From positions 108,011,587 through 108,075,586 of the forward strand of contig CM043966.1 of the NCBI GenBank assembly GCA_014529385.2: 64,000 bases of DNA, in the 5' to 3' direction. The notes under the pieces are model-generated. The model was not told the origin of the DNA. It saw only the letters and a program-made list of their open reading frames with translations, and did no database searches. This stretch comes from Adiantum capillus-veneris (lineage: Eukaryota; Streptophyta; Polypodiopsida; Polypodiales; Pteridaceae). A program made the position numbers and the translations under genes. Below, one piece after another: positions 46,960 to 57,127 of this stretch; within the stretch, counting starts at the first letter, position 1, and each line of letters opens with the position of its first letter.

Positions 46960-47740
46960 CATGTCGTCCCTCACATGACATCCTTGCTTTGTCTTTAGTG
47001 GAGTCCCATTGATTTGAGCATCTAAAGATGTGACTCGTATCTCAAATTTCCAATGGTCGTGTAGGGCCGAATATCTTACTTTCATGAGTAAAAAAACCAA
47101 TATAGAATGCCTCCTCAAAGGCTTTCATGTGGAAACTTGGCATAAACATGATTCTCTGATCAAAGAGGTGTAATGCTTTTGGAGATGGCTACAAGGCTAG
47201 ATCATACATCATATCTGTCAATGTGTCGGCCGTTGACAAAAATGTTGAGCTGGTAGCTTTATCCGGCACGAACACTTCAACGCAAGCCAATAATGTTCTG
47301 CAAATCTTTTTGAGCATTTGACACGAAAGGTCAGGAGAGCCAGTAGAGAGCTTAATGGTGCCCGTTAGGGTTTTCACCATGTAGGCCTTACTTATTCTCT
47401 CTCCCACCTTCGGTCTTGGAATCCTGGGGTAATTAAGCCAATTCGGCTTCTTTGTTGTGATTCTGTCATGTTCTTGCCAACTCCTGGCTCGTGGCACTTG
47501 ACAGAATGTTGCATCTTTTCTAACTTACTTGGGTACCTCCACCAAATAGATTAGGTAGGTTGGGTACTTTGTCAACCACCCTTTCCTCCATCTCAGTTGG
47601 GAGTCTACTATCTTCTTTGATTCCTCCTCTTTTGTGATGTCGCCTTCGTATAGCGTGACATACTGCTCTTCTTCTATCCTTTTCTTTGTTTTCAGCACTT
47701 CAAACTTTAGTAGAGGAAGGGACAATGTAGGTTGCATCCA
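46960..47740 (-). pseudogene. D ORF, C-terminal domain (second copy)
   Basis: Pieces at 47,525-47,737 (SLPLLKFEVLKTKKRIEEEQ, WLTKYPTYLIYLVEVPK) and 47,189-47,497 (PNWLNYPRIPRPKVGERI, GSPDLSCQMLKKICRTLLAC) align in order with 37,611-38,330 of the first copy. The final segment near 47,100-47,190 includes FMPSFHMKAFEEAFY. Stops and one shift separate the pieces. Function is unknown. Confidence 0.6.
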
Positions 47741-47939
47741 CTATTCTTGCAGCACCTTAGTATCCACCCCTTGAAGTTCAATGGAGAACAAGAGTCTTCT
47801 TTCCCACTCCATGGCCGCCTTTGCACTCTCCTCTGTTGCCTTCTCTATCTGCTCGTGCAATCTCTTTTCCTCCTCCTTGGTAAGTCTTGATGTTGTGGCC
47901 TCTTCTTGTGCAGGGGCTAGATCTTCACTTGTTGTGGCT

Positions 47940-48935
47940 TCCCCAGTCTCTTAGCTCCACGGATGCCCCGCCTGTTTCTTCTTGTTGATCCTCTGTATCT
48001 TTTATCATTTTGTCTTGCAGATCTTGGAGCTGCTTTTGGAGGGCCTCATTCTCCTCTCTCAGTGCTTGGGTCTCTGATGTCAGTCGTTCTTCTACAGCCA
48101 ATGAGCCCTCTGCAATGTGAAATCTCGCACTTGCTCTAGCCGCAATTCTCTTTGCAAGCTCCGGACTTGATCTTCCGGACCGGGGATTATTGATCCCTCT
48201 GGCTCTACTCCTGCTCTGCTAGCTCTTGGTGTGGATCTAAGCCTTAGGATTGTTCTATCCTGCTCCATCCTTTCTTGTAGCTCAATGATCTCGTCCTTTG
48301 CAGCTTCCAATTCCTCATTAATTCTTTCTTTGGCTTCTTGTGCACTAGCCACCTCTCTTGAAGCATCAGCAAGTTGGAGGATTATTCCATCTCTTTCATT
48401 TTCTGCTTCCAGGAGAGATGCCTTGAGGTACTCTGATTCTTCTAGTGCACTCTCATATTTTGTTTCCATCTCATCTTCTCTCTTTTCCTCTTCTTCTTTG
48501 TTGTCCCTCATTGTCTTTGATCGGGCTTTGATCTACTGCAACAGTTGATGCACTTTCTAGATATCTCTTTCATCCTCATCTTCGAGCTCATCCTCTGCCT
48601 TCTCAAGTACCAACCTCTGCTCTCTGTCGAATCGATTCTTGGTCCTTCTCTCCGTTCCTCTCCATTCTTCCTGTGTTAAGGCGATTCCATACACAACCTT
48701 GAGGGCCCCTTCTTGAGTATATCATGTGTCTATTAGAGCATCATATTGCTCTTTCTTCTCTTGAATTGGATCCATTGCCTTCTCCTCTTGCTGTATTTCG
48801 GGCTTTTCTGGCACATCCACCTCCACTTCAGTAGTCATTTCCTCCACTATCTTTTCCTCTCCTTCAGGACTAGACTCTTCTACCTTGCCCTTGCCCTTGT
48901 CACCTCCTTTTAATTCAGCTTTAAGGTGTTGAACT
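47940..48935 (-). pseudogene. D ORF, coiled-coil region (second copy)
   Basis: The frame 48,092-48,511 is strongly charged with heptad spacing (EEEEKREDEMETKYESALEE, EAKERINEELEAAKDEIIEL, QSLQRELRLEQ-like text). More Glu/Lys-rich sequence continues at 48,540-48,930 and 47,940-48,080. It is predicted to form a long coiled coil. Several stops are present. Confidence 0.65.
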
Positions 48936-50105
48936 TATGCTTCGGTGTATAGCTCTACTGGTTGCTGCTCCAATATAGCTTTTGATTCTTCATAAGCCTT
49001 GATATATTGATCGTACTGATCAATATGGGGTCTTGTTGAACTGGCTCCGACTTTAGTTTGGTCTGGTACCCACTTTTCCTCAAAATCTCCTTTTAAAGAG
49101 CGCTCGGCTCTAAACTGTTCAATTAACCTCTCCATTCTGGCGACTTTCTGGCTCTTAGTTTGCTTGGGAGCTGATTTCTTCTTGGTCTTCTTATTGAGGG
49201 ACTCGTCTGATTATTCTTCTGGCTCAGAAACAATCTCTAGCTTCCGCCTTGTCCTTGTTGACACTCTCTTGGTGACCTCTGGCTGGTCTTCATCTTCATC
49301 TATCTCTTTTAACCATTTGTTTTGAGAGGGAGACTTTGGCCATTGGTCCCTTGCTCCGATAGCTTCATAAGCTATCTTAGTCAACACTTCGGCTCCCCCA
49401 ATGTACTATGGCTTCTCGTTCTGCAAAGCTGCTGAGCATAATTGACTTCCTTCAGGATGTTGCTCTTTATTGCCCAAGTGATTGTTGTGGCAATAGCATG
49501 TGGTGGTGTGGTATACTTTTGTGGCCTTTTGCTGCATATGTGTAAGAATTGGTTGTAAAGCCGGCAAAGCTTTGCCGCTCTCGGATCTGCCATGTCTTCA
49601 TAGGTGGAATTTTGCTTCTTTGGCCCATACACTTCTATAGCTTCTCGATCTATGAGCTTCCTTTGTTGTGAAACTTCAGAGCATCTGTAATGAGCTGAGC
49701 AGTGATAACCACTTCAACTTTTTCCCCATCCCAGGCTGTGAGTGTAGCCATTCCGTCTTTTTGTATGGTGGTTACCAACTCATACACTCTTTGAGCGTCT
49801 ACTTCCGATGGTCTGGAAGTAAAAAAACTGTGGAGATCTGCCCTTTCCAGGTATCTGCTTATGTCCTCTATTCTGCTGTAGTCCACCAGTTCTTGGAGAA
49901 TCATTGGGATATCCATTGTTTGTCCCCGTGGGTCTCTGAAAGTACCTTGGTATATCTTTATTCCCTGTTCTTCTAACAGTGCTTCTTCTATCCACGTCTT
50001 TGTGGGCTCGAGAGTCTCAGGGGGAATAGAAAAGGGATTGACTTCTGCTATTGCTTCCCTGAGTGTCGGTCTCTTTCTCTTTGCTAACGACTTCCCCGAA
50101 TCCAT
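48936..50105 (-). pseudogene. D ORF, N-terminal half (second copy)
   Basis: It opens at ATG 50,103-50,105 with MDSGKSLAKRKRPTLREAIA and runs 151 codons (49,650-50,105). It continues in 49,381-49,632 (RLYNQFLHICSKRPQKYTTP) and 48,935-49,135 (MERLIEQFRAERSLKGDFEE). A basic/acidic low-complexity region (about 49,140-49,330) separates the last two. The first segment contains GTFRDPRGQ and VYELVTTIQKDGMATLTAWD. No similarity to known gag, env or host families is recognised. Confidence 0.6.
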
Positions 50106-50273
50106 GGATCCTGTAACTCCGGTTTCAGAAGTTAGCGTCTTTTTCAGTACTGAAAGCCGAAATTAAGCTTTTAACTATCCAAATGACTTAAAAATTGAAA
50201 CATAAGCTATTCAGGGCCTAAGGATGCAATGCATATGGAAAAATATGACATTTGGGTGCAAAATCATGCTGGA

Positions 50274-50295
50274 GACATCATACACGTATGATGTC
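50274..50295. repeat. palindrome copy 1 (GACATCATACG type)
   Basis: One base differs from the perfect form (CACG in place of CGCG at the centre). Spacing to copy 2 is 283 bases. Confidence 0.85.
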
Positions 50296-50556
50296 TTTTG
50301 TGTCAAAATGGCTTGATATTGGTTGTGCTTGTAGGTGATAGTGCATACATCCATTCTATATGCCTGGATTTGAATTTGGGTCCCATTTGGTCAAGTTATG
50401 GTCATTTTAGTCCTGGTCAAGCTCTTTGCAAGATATTGAGAGGGAATTGGATTTTGTGATCCAAATTGGATGAAACTTGGTGGTTGGCTCTCAAATGGCA
50501 TGCAGATCACTTCTGTGTGGTGGCTACAACTCTGAAATGAAAAAATCAAGTAGGGA

Positions 50557-50578
50557 GACATCATACGCGTATGATGTC
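50557..50578. repeat. palindrome copy 2, perfect
   Basis: GACATCATACG followed by its exact reverse complement. Confidence 0.9.
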
Positions 50579-50774
50579 TTTTTTGGTAAATTTGAACCAT
50601 TTTGCATTGTAAGCTTGGATTTGGCTTTATATAGGCTTAGACAATGATTTTATGAAATTTGGGTATAGTTTGGACTAAAATTGGCCCTGGAGACTGTTAG
50701 AAAATAAGACTTAGCTAAATAGATTTTTGAGTAGATTACTTAATGGAGAGAGATAGATTTCACACACAAGAGAT

Positions 50775-50778
<4 letters not shown>

Positions 50779-50831
<53 letters not shown>
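50779..50831. repeat. (GA)n microsatellite in solo LTR
   Basis: About 26 GA units. Confidence 0.95.
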
Positions 50832-50835
<4 letters not shown>

Positions 50836-51174
50836 CACGATATACGTGGTTCACCCAATGTGGGCTACGTCCACGGGAAAGCAGCCACTCAATGGCTTTA
50901 GCACTTCAAAACAAGAAGTAGTTTACAAAGGGATTAAACCCTAAATAGAGCTCCCGCCTTGCTTCACTCTCACCACCTCACACTCACCTTGTTGCATCAA
51001 CTTCACACTATGAAATGTGTGTAGAAATGGCCTCCTTTTATAGGCCAAAAGGGCTGTCCTCTCTAATGAGAGACAGCCATGTGTAGCCGCCCTTGTGCGA
51101 ATAAGTCCAAATCGGACCCTCCAATCCACCCATGTGTGGCCGCCCTTGAGAAGACAAGTCCGCTTTTGAATTCG

Positions 51175-51300
51175 GCCACCGGCCACCGGCCATTGACTTC
51201 TGACCACATGCCACTGGCCATTGACTTCCGACCACCGGCCATCGACCATTGACTACCGGCCACCGGCCAACCGACCGGTTGTTTTCCGACCACTTTCCGG
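51175..51300. repeat. short tandem repeat, CCGGCCA/TTGACTTCCGACCA units
   Basis: Four to five imperfect copies of a unit of about 26 bases built from CCACCGGCCATTGACTTCCG, inside the solo LTR. Confidence 0.75.
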
Positions 51301-51520
51301 CCGTCGTCCGGCCATAATATTCCGGCAAATAAAAAAGTCTTGGGGACCTCCACTCCCGAGGCCTCTAAAGTTGCCCCTGATTCTTGTCCGTGAAAATTTT
51401 GGTTTCCGGTGAGTGATTTTCCTTCACGCACGATGGCTTCTCCTCATAATGGGGGCCTTACAAATGTGCGCTTTTACCACAGAAAATTATAAGGGTAAAT
51501 CAGGCTCCATACTTAACAGA

Positions 51521-51542
51521 GACATCATACGCGTATGATGTC
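51521..51542. repeat. palindrome copy 3, perfect
   Basis: Its first three bases are part of the target duplication of the solo LTR. Before that insertion it lay about 134-135 bases from copy 2. Confidence 0.9.
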
Positions 51543-51804
51543 TTTTGTGTCATTTTTTCATGAGATTGGTTCTGTGGGCTCCTCGTACGATAGTAAAGGA
51601 CTGTGTGTACTCAAATCTGGACTTGAAGTTGAGTATGCTGAATTTTGGCAAGATCAGGCTTTAAACAAAGGATTTTTTGCTGATTGGGCTAATAGAGTGA
51701 TCCCCTTGACCAAATGGTACCATACTCCATATGTGGCATGTATTTGATATATATAATGGATATATGATGAAAAATGATCAATTTTGGCTCTGTATGTGCA
51801 AAGT

Positions 51805-51826
51805 GACATCATACGCGTATGATGTC
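51805..51826. repeat. palindrome copy 4, perfect
   Basis: 284 bases from copy 3. Confidence 0.9.
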
Positions 51827-52088
51827 TTTTTGGCCAAAATGGTACTTTTTGGTTCCAGATAGCTTGTGAATGTGCTGAACAACATCCCTACAAAGTTTCA
51901 TTGAGTTTGGAGCTATTTTGGCAAATGTAGGGCCATAAGTCGGTTTTTTGCCCTACTTTGCGTCTTTTTAGTTTCCAATTGGTTTTTTAACTCCAAATCT
52001 CATGATACTTTGTACATTTGATGTTGTTAGCATATAAAAAGAGGCTATGCATTCATGTGTTCAAGATGATGTGAAAATCATGTTGTGA

Positions 52089-52110
52089 GACATCATACGT
52101 GTATGATGTC
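52089..52110. repeat. palindrome copy 5
   Basis: 284 bases from copy 4, with one central base changed (CGTG). Confidence 0.85.
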
Positions 52111-53688
52111 TATTCTTGATAAAAAGTGTTTTTTTGTGAAAAGCATGGTTTGTGCTAGTGCCCTAACCCATGCTAACTAGTTTTCAACCTTAAAAATCAT
52201 CAGTTTAGTTAAAAGCCCCCTTTGTAGGCATTTCAATATCCGAAGTCGTCTTTTGGTGTTGGAGTTGATTTTCCTCGATCTTTCTCCTCGTCGAGAGTTG
52301 CATCAAGAGCTCATTTGAGGTGTTGGGAAGTCGTCTATGTGGTTGGACTCGACTTTGGTTCCTTCTTTTCCACCTTTAGCCATTTGATTGCCCGAAAGCG
52401 TCTTTTTCACCATTGGTAAGTGAAACGGCTTTCTTTTGGGTTTTCCTTGTACACAATTGTCATTGATGACTATTTGAAGTTGCTTGTGAAGTTTCATGGC
52501 AGTCGGTCGTCAATTTTGGCCGTTATGCCAAAATGACGCTTTGTGTGTCTGCCACCGAATCGGTTGTTTTGACCCACTTTTGGTGGTCCAAACTTGGAGA
52601 TACTCCATGGCTCCATTGTCCTCGATGTTGTCAAGCTTCTTGTGAAGTTTTGTGTCGTTTCGACAACTTTTTTTTGTTTGCCGCTTGCAGGCTCTATTGA
52701 CCTAGGGGTTTTTCAGTTGGTCTTTCTCGTACTTTGAGAGTTAGGAACTCATCTTATACACTAGGGTAAGCCACCTATTGGTTCTTGCATGGTTTGGTTA
52801 GGCGGTTGTGCCTCTACCTAGCATTCTACCCATTTCCCCGTCTGCTCTTGTTTCTTTGTTCTAGTTAGTTTTCGCGACAAAAGTTAGTGATAAGCATCAA
52901 AATCTTATGGCAACGAGTCTACCTCTCATATCTAGAGTCCTTTGAGCTCTCGTAGCGGTCGTAGAAGGCTGTAGAAGGTCGGATGCTCCTGTGTGCTCTT
53001 TGCTCTCTCCAAGTGGTAATAGTGTAAATGATCTTGTAAGTGAAGTCAAAAATACTTAACTCTGGGCTTCCCGGCTCACTTGTTACCAAATTTGACATGT
53101 GCTCCTATTTCGTCTCGTGAAATGCACTTTAGGATTTGAAATTTCTCAATTTGGACTCCGTTTGACCTCTTTCTGAGAAATTTGTCACTTTGCCAAAATT
53201 CTGCCATTTCGGGCTTTCTACAACTTTTCCCGAATTGTGCTCAATTTTTACCATGGGTTGCTCTTGTCATTAGGATCATCACCATCTATTCTTTTCTTTT
53301 TTCTAATCTCGTTTCACTTGTTTTTTAATTTTTCTTTTACTTTTATTAAGAAAATCCTTAAAAAAAGGAAAATAGCAAATTGAAACCAAAAAATTCCAAA
53401 AATACACAAGAATTAGCTGGTAACCCCGTGTATATGTATATACACTTATTTGTGGTTTCTCGGCTTGGATTACCACTTTTTAGCTCCAAAAACACGCATA
53501 TCTAGTCGTATTTACAAACTTAGAGACTCAAATTCATCATTTGATCTCTTATTATTGCAAAACAAAGTATATATAAGGGCATATATATTATCAATATCGG
53601 CAATCAAACATAAAAAATTCAAGATCATGTAAGACATTGCCCTTGTAATATCATTTTCTTTGTCCTTATTGCATGTACTTCCTGTATA

Positions 53689-53703
53689 CCTCCCCCCTCC
53701 TAG
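53689..53703 (-). promoter_or_regulatory. internal polypurine-like tract (second copy)
   Basis: TAGGAGGGGGGAGG on the minus strand at the end of the post-integrase ORF, at the same relative place as 43,528-43,540. The following bases (TATACAGG) are not a canonical LTR start. Confidence 0.45.
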
Positions 53704-53709
53704 TCTGAG

Positions 53710-54870
53710 TCCTGCCGGACGACTATGAAGTGTCTGAGGGTGAAGCATTGTAGTTGTTGTGGTCATGCGTGGTGAATTCAATTGTAGAGAGATGAAATAG
53801 CAATATTTGCAATAATGCCGCTCTTTGTCTGATTGTCAATTTTTTGGGCAATATTTGGGTTGTCTGTAGTTTTTGTGTTGTAGAATCAGTACCTGGGTTC
53901 TTGTTTACATTTTTGTCCTTTTTGATAGTCCAAATCTACTTTCGATTTGCCTGTGCTTGCCACAAACGCTTTGCTACCCAAATCTGCTTAACTTTGGGTT
54001 GTGATGTCTCTGTCCTTGAATACTGAGGATTCTCTGTTGATTGTATTGAAGGGAGTTCCTGCTTACAAATCTTTGGAATCCAAATTGCCATGCTATGGCT
54101 TTGTGCTGTCATCAACTTCTTTGGAATCCAGATCAGTTTTATTGAATTTGACTATCTGAAATCACTCTGTTGCCTGGTGTTGAAGACTCTGTTTTTCACC
54201 TTTGTTTTCTCTGGCACAACCTTCTTTGGCCTCCATACCAACTTTGAGTCTATCTTTAGCCAAGGTTGAGCTGTGCGTGTATTCTCTGTCTTCTCTACCC
54301 ATGTCTGAGATTTCTTTTTTGAGGAGCATTCCGGTTGTGTAGAAGTGGCTTTTGGTTGCCATTGCTCCTTCGCCACCTCTTTAGGTCGTTTACCCTTGTC
54401 ATTGGTTTCTTTGGCTTGCATCTGTACAGTTTCTTTGGAGAACGGCATTGATTGACTTTCCTACTTATTTTTTATGTTAACTGAATTTGAGCTCCAATTA
54501 ATCATCGCATTGTATTGCTTTTGCCATGGTTGTCCTAGTAACAATGGATGTTGCGTAGCTTTGTCTTCAACCACATAAAACATATGTGGATACACATATT
54601 GATTTATCTGTACGTGCAGTACTGTGCAGCTGATTGCGTTGATTGAGTGTGCTAAATAACTCTTCAACTCATGTTTGGCACTTTGCAGCTTAGTGTCATG
54701 TTTCAATTGTTTGTACAAACTGACTGAAAGCAGGTTAGCTTATGCTCCTGAATCCAATAGTGCTCTGGCTTTAATCTGTTTTGGCCCCACTTTGACCTCG
54801 ATGATGGGCTCTACTTTGTCTTCACCCATTTTTGATACACTAACTGCGTTTATTCATAAGGCTCCTTCAT
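53710..54870 (-). pseudogene. post-integrase retropepsin ORF with W-x-P-K repeats (second copy)
   Basis: One minus-strand frame (about 54,870-54,461) reads VSKMGEDKVEPIIEVKVG, then IKARALLDSGA (D-S-G-A active site, about 54,745). After one stop come ANLLSVSLYKQLKHD and, about 80 residues later, HPLLLGQPWQKQYNAMINW (about 54,500-54,560). This is a complete retropepsin-size domain of about 100 residues. The following sequence (54,448 leftward) is basic and polar. It repeats a short motif: LVWRPKK, LIWIPKK, AIWIPKI, QIWVAKR. A normal gypsy protease is also present 5' of RT in this same element, so this is a second one. It could be a dimer partner, a domesticated domain, or the protease of a 3' polyprotein. 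Confidence 0.65.
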
Positions 54871-55932
54871 TGCGTTGTCGTTGACGCAGTAGTCTTCTTT
54901 TCTCCATTCTTTCTTTTGCTTTCGCTTGCACTTCTTCAACAATCTTTTTTTTTTTTGAAGTCGCAGTTTATCTTGATGTATTTTGAGAAGCATGTCCTGG
55001 GTTAGTGGCAAATGATACTTCTTCAATCTGCATCCACTGATCCAGTTTGGCATTTCCTCTCCGTCTAATGTAGCAAGCTTGACGGCCCTGCTTGGTGATA
55101 GATCTTTAATCACAAGAGGTCCCATCCCTCACTTTTTAAGTTTTTTTGCATGCTGTTTTAGAGTGTATACTAGGACAAAGTCCCCAATCTTAAACTCTTT
55201 AGTTCGTACATTCTTATCAAAGAACTCTTTTTGTCACCTTTTCTGAGCGTAGATTGAAGCCATGGCTTTTAAGCAAAGCTCATCTAGCTTTTCAAGGTCG
55301 TGTATTCTATCTAAAAGCTCATGTCCCGTCCACTCTAATTCCTTAGCTACTCTCAGCGTTGGAATTAAAAATTCTATTGGTAAAATAGTATTCAAACCAA
55401 AAACCATGTTGTATGGGGTCGTTCCTATGGATGTTTTATATGCTACTCTATACGCCCATAATGTCGAAAACAATCTCTGGTCCCAATCACTTCTCGACTC
55501 AGATACAATCTTTGTAAGGACCGTGCATATGGTTTTGTTCGTCGCTTCAGCTTGTCCATTGGCTTGTGGATGATATGGATTTGATTTGTGGTGTATTACC
55601 ATGAATTCGTCTAGAAGGATCTCTATCACTTCATTTATGAAGTGTGTGCCTCGATCGCTCACAATTTCCATTGGTAATCCATATCGTACAAAGACGTATT
55701 CATACAAAAATTGTGTCGTGGTCCTGGCGTCGGCTTTTTGAGTTGCTTTTGCCTCTACCCACTTTGTTAGATAATCCATCGCCACAATGATATATTGTGC
55801 ATCAGTCCTATATGCAGGAGGTGAGATAGGTCCAACATAATTAATCCCCCATTTTGCAAACGCTCTTGCTCCCATCATTGGTCTAAGCGGCATATCATCT
55901 CTTTTCAGTGGTACTTTTGTCCCCGCTGACAA
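54850..55932 (-). pseudogene. integrase core and C-terminus (second copy)
   Basis: The frame 55,234-55,932 holds an integrase catalytic core. First D is in WGINYVGPISPPAYRTDAQY, second D in YGLPMEIVSDRGTHF, and Glu in HPQANGQAEATNKTI. GTTPYNMVFGLNTILPIEF and IYAQKR follow. After a stop, KNVRTKEFKIGDFVLVYTLK and the Lys-rich tail (54,850-55,125) form the C-terminal part. The DDE triad is intact. Stops elsewhere prevent expression as one protein. Confidence 0.85.
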
Positions 55933-56369
55933 TCATCACATCATTTTACGTATTCCTCAGCGTCCATGTGTAATGGTGGCCACCATATTCCTACAGCTAA
56001 GACAATTTTTGTTGTCTTATCACCTGAGAAATGGCCTCCACCTACTCCTCCATGAGCTTGCTCTAGGATTATCACATACTCTGACTCTGATGCACATATC
56101 CTAAGCTGGTTGTCCTTTCCTCTCTTATAGAGTTGATTTCCTATTAAAGCGTAATCTCGCACTTCTGTCTGTGCCGCTCTCTGACGCGCTTTTGAGGTTC
56201 CCTCTAGAAAAGTTCTTTTTGTGAGATATTCAACAATATAATGACTCCATTCAGGAGCGATCATTATTTGATACAATGTTGAATACTCAGTTGGCGGTTT
56301 TGACGAACATGTAATACATACCGTGACATATTCATGTACACTCTCTTTCATTCCTGGCCAGTAGACTCC
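55933..56369 (-). pseudogene. second H2C2 module and duplicated linker (second copy)
   Basis: The frame 55,941-56,351 starts in the tail of the first H2C2 module (WPGMKESVHEYVTVCITC). It passes the linker ARDYALIGNQLYKRGKD-like text (RDYALIGNQLYKRGKDNQL) and then a second complete zinc module: EQAHGGVGGGHFSGDKTTK, WWPPLHMDAEEYVK, then C-D-D-C after a stop. The first copy shows the same double arrangement, so it is a family trait. Confidence 0.8.
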
Positions 56370-57118
56370 CCGGGGGATTCACCATGGAAAACTTACCGCA
56401 CCACGTAAGTGCAGGGGAGGGTTTTTTTTTTTACAAGTTACATAAGCGTATAAGTTAGGGGACAAGACCCTAATAATTTATCTCCCAAGCTTAAAAATAA
56501 GGGAAGGGGTATCATATTTAGGGGAGGGGGGGGGGGGGGGAATGAGAGAAAGTTTGTGTGTTTCAAAATCATGGCTTCCCAAAAGAGTCTTCCCTCGAAG
56601 TTGTGAGTTAATAGCTACAAATATACATGCAAGAACTAGCACTGCTTTGTATCAATTGCTTGCTTTGTGATATAGTTCATTTGTTGAGTATGAAAGCTAT
56701 AAAGAGCTAGTATATATGCAAATTTACATGGAGAACCTAACACAACTTTATAACCATGTTTTTTGAGTAATTTAGATGGGTCCAAATTGAACGAGTAGCT
56801 AGAGTGCATGCTGAACGGGCACATAGTTTGAAAGTCAAACTAAGACACATTGAGGGTACATCTAGTTATCGACAGAAGTGGTTCCTTTGTACGTTGCCAA
56901 TCACTATGCTACACGCTCTTTGACTAGTTTTACTCAGTTAGATCATGTGAGACCTACATTTTATATGTAAAATAAGGGTATGATAGTTTTCTGCATTGAT
57001 TATCGTATAAGAGTAGAAAGGGGGGTCATATTATCTAATATGAGTCATATATAGGGGTTTTATCAAAGTTGTCCGCTCAGGTGGCGTCCCATTTTGTATA
57101 TAGAGTGAATCCCCCGGG
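56370..57118. mobile_element. small non-autonomous DNA transposon in integrase region
   Basis: About 749 bp with inverted ends CCGGGGGATTCAC / GTGAATCCCCCGG. It is flanked by GTAGACTCC on both sides (56,361-56,369 and 57,119-57,127). Removing the insert and one flank joins LQLGVY to WPGMKESVHEY, restoring an H2C2 module. The 8-9-base duplication fits hAT or Mutator-like families. No transposase is encoded, and the ORF at 56,636-56,824 shows no motif. A 20-base G run lies near 56,527. Confidence 0.8.
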
Positions 57119-57127
57119 GTAGACTCC

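Larger units (their letters stand above)
50695..51518 (-). mobile_element. solo LTR (824 bp) with TSD GAGAC
   Basis: The ends are TGTTAGAAAA and CATACTTAACA, flanked by GAGAC at 50,690-50,694 and 51,519-51,523. On the minus strand the 3' part reads GGGTGAACCACGTATATCG, a phrase common near the end of plant copia LTRs. No internal region is present, so it is the product of LTR-LTR recombination. It contains a GA microsatellite and a small GC-rich tandem repeat. The ORFs at 50,941-51,431 lie inside it and are not genes. Confidence 0.85.
50106..53688 (-). other. non-coding spacer upstream of D ORF (second copy)
   Basis: About 2.75 kb after removal of the solo LTR at 50,695-51,518. No coding homology is seen. 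It holds five copies of a 22-base CGCG-centred palindrome, mostly 283-284 bases apart. Its right part (53,270-53,420) is AT-rich and resembles 43,140-43,260 in the first copy. Confidence 0.55.

Noticed and set aside
46960-50105. D ORF as a retroviral-type envelope gene
   Set aside because: Its position is env-like, but I see no signal peptide, no transmembrane segment and no glycoprotein-like Cys pattern. It is a charged coiled-coil protein.
50941-51431. Overlapping minus-strand frames rich in Trp, Pro and Gly
   Set aside because: They are open only because of a short GC-rich tandem repeat inside a solo LTR, and overlapping frames are equally open.
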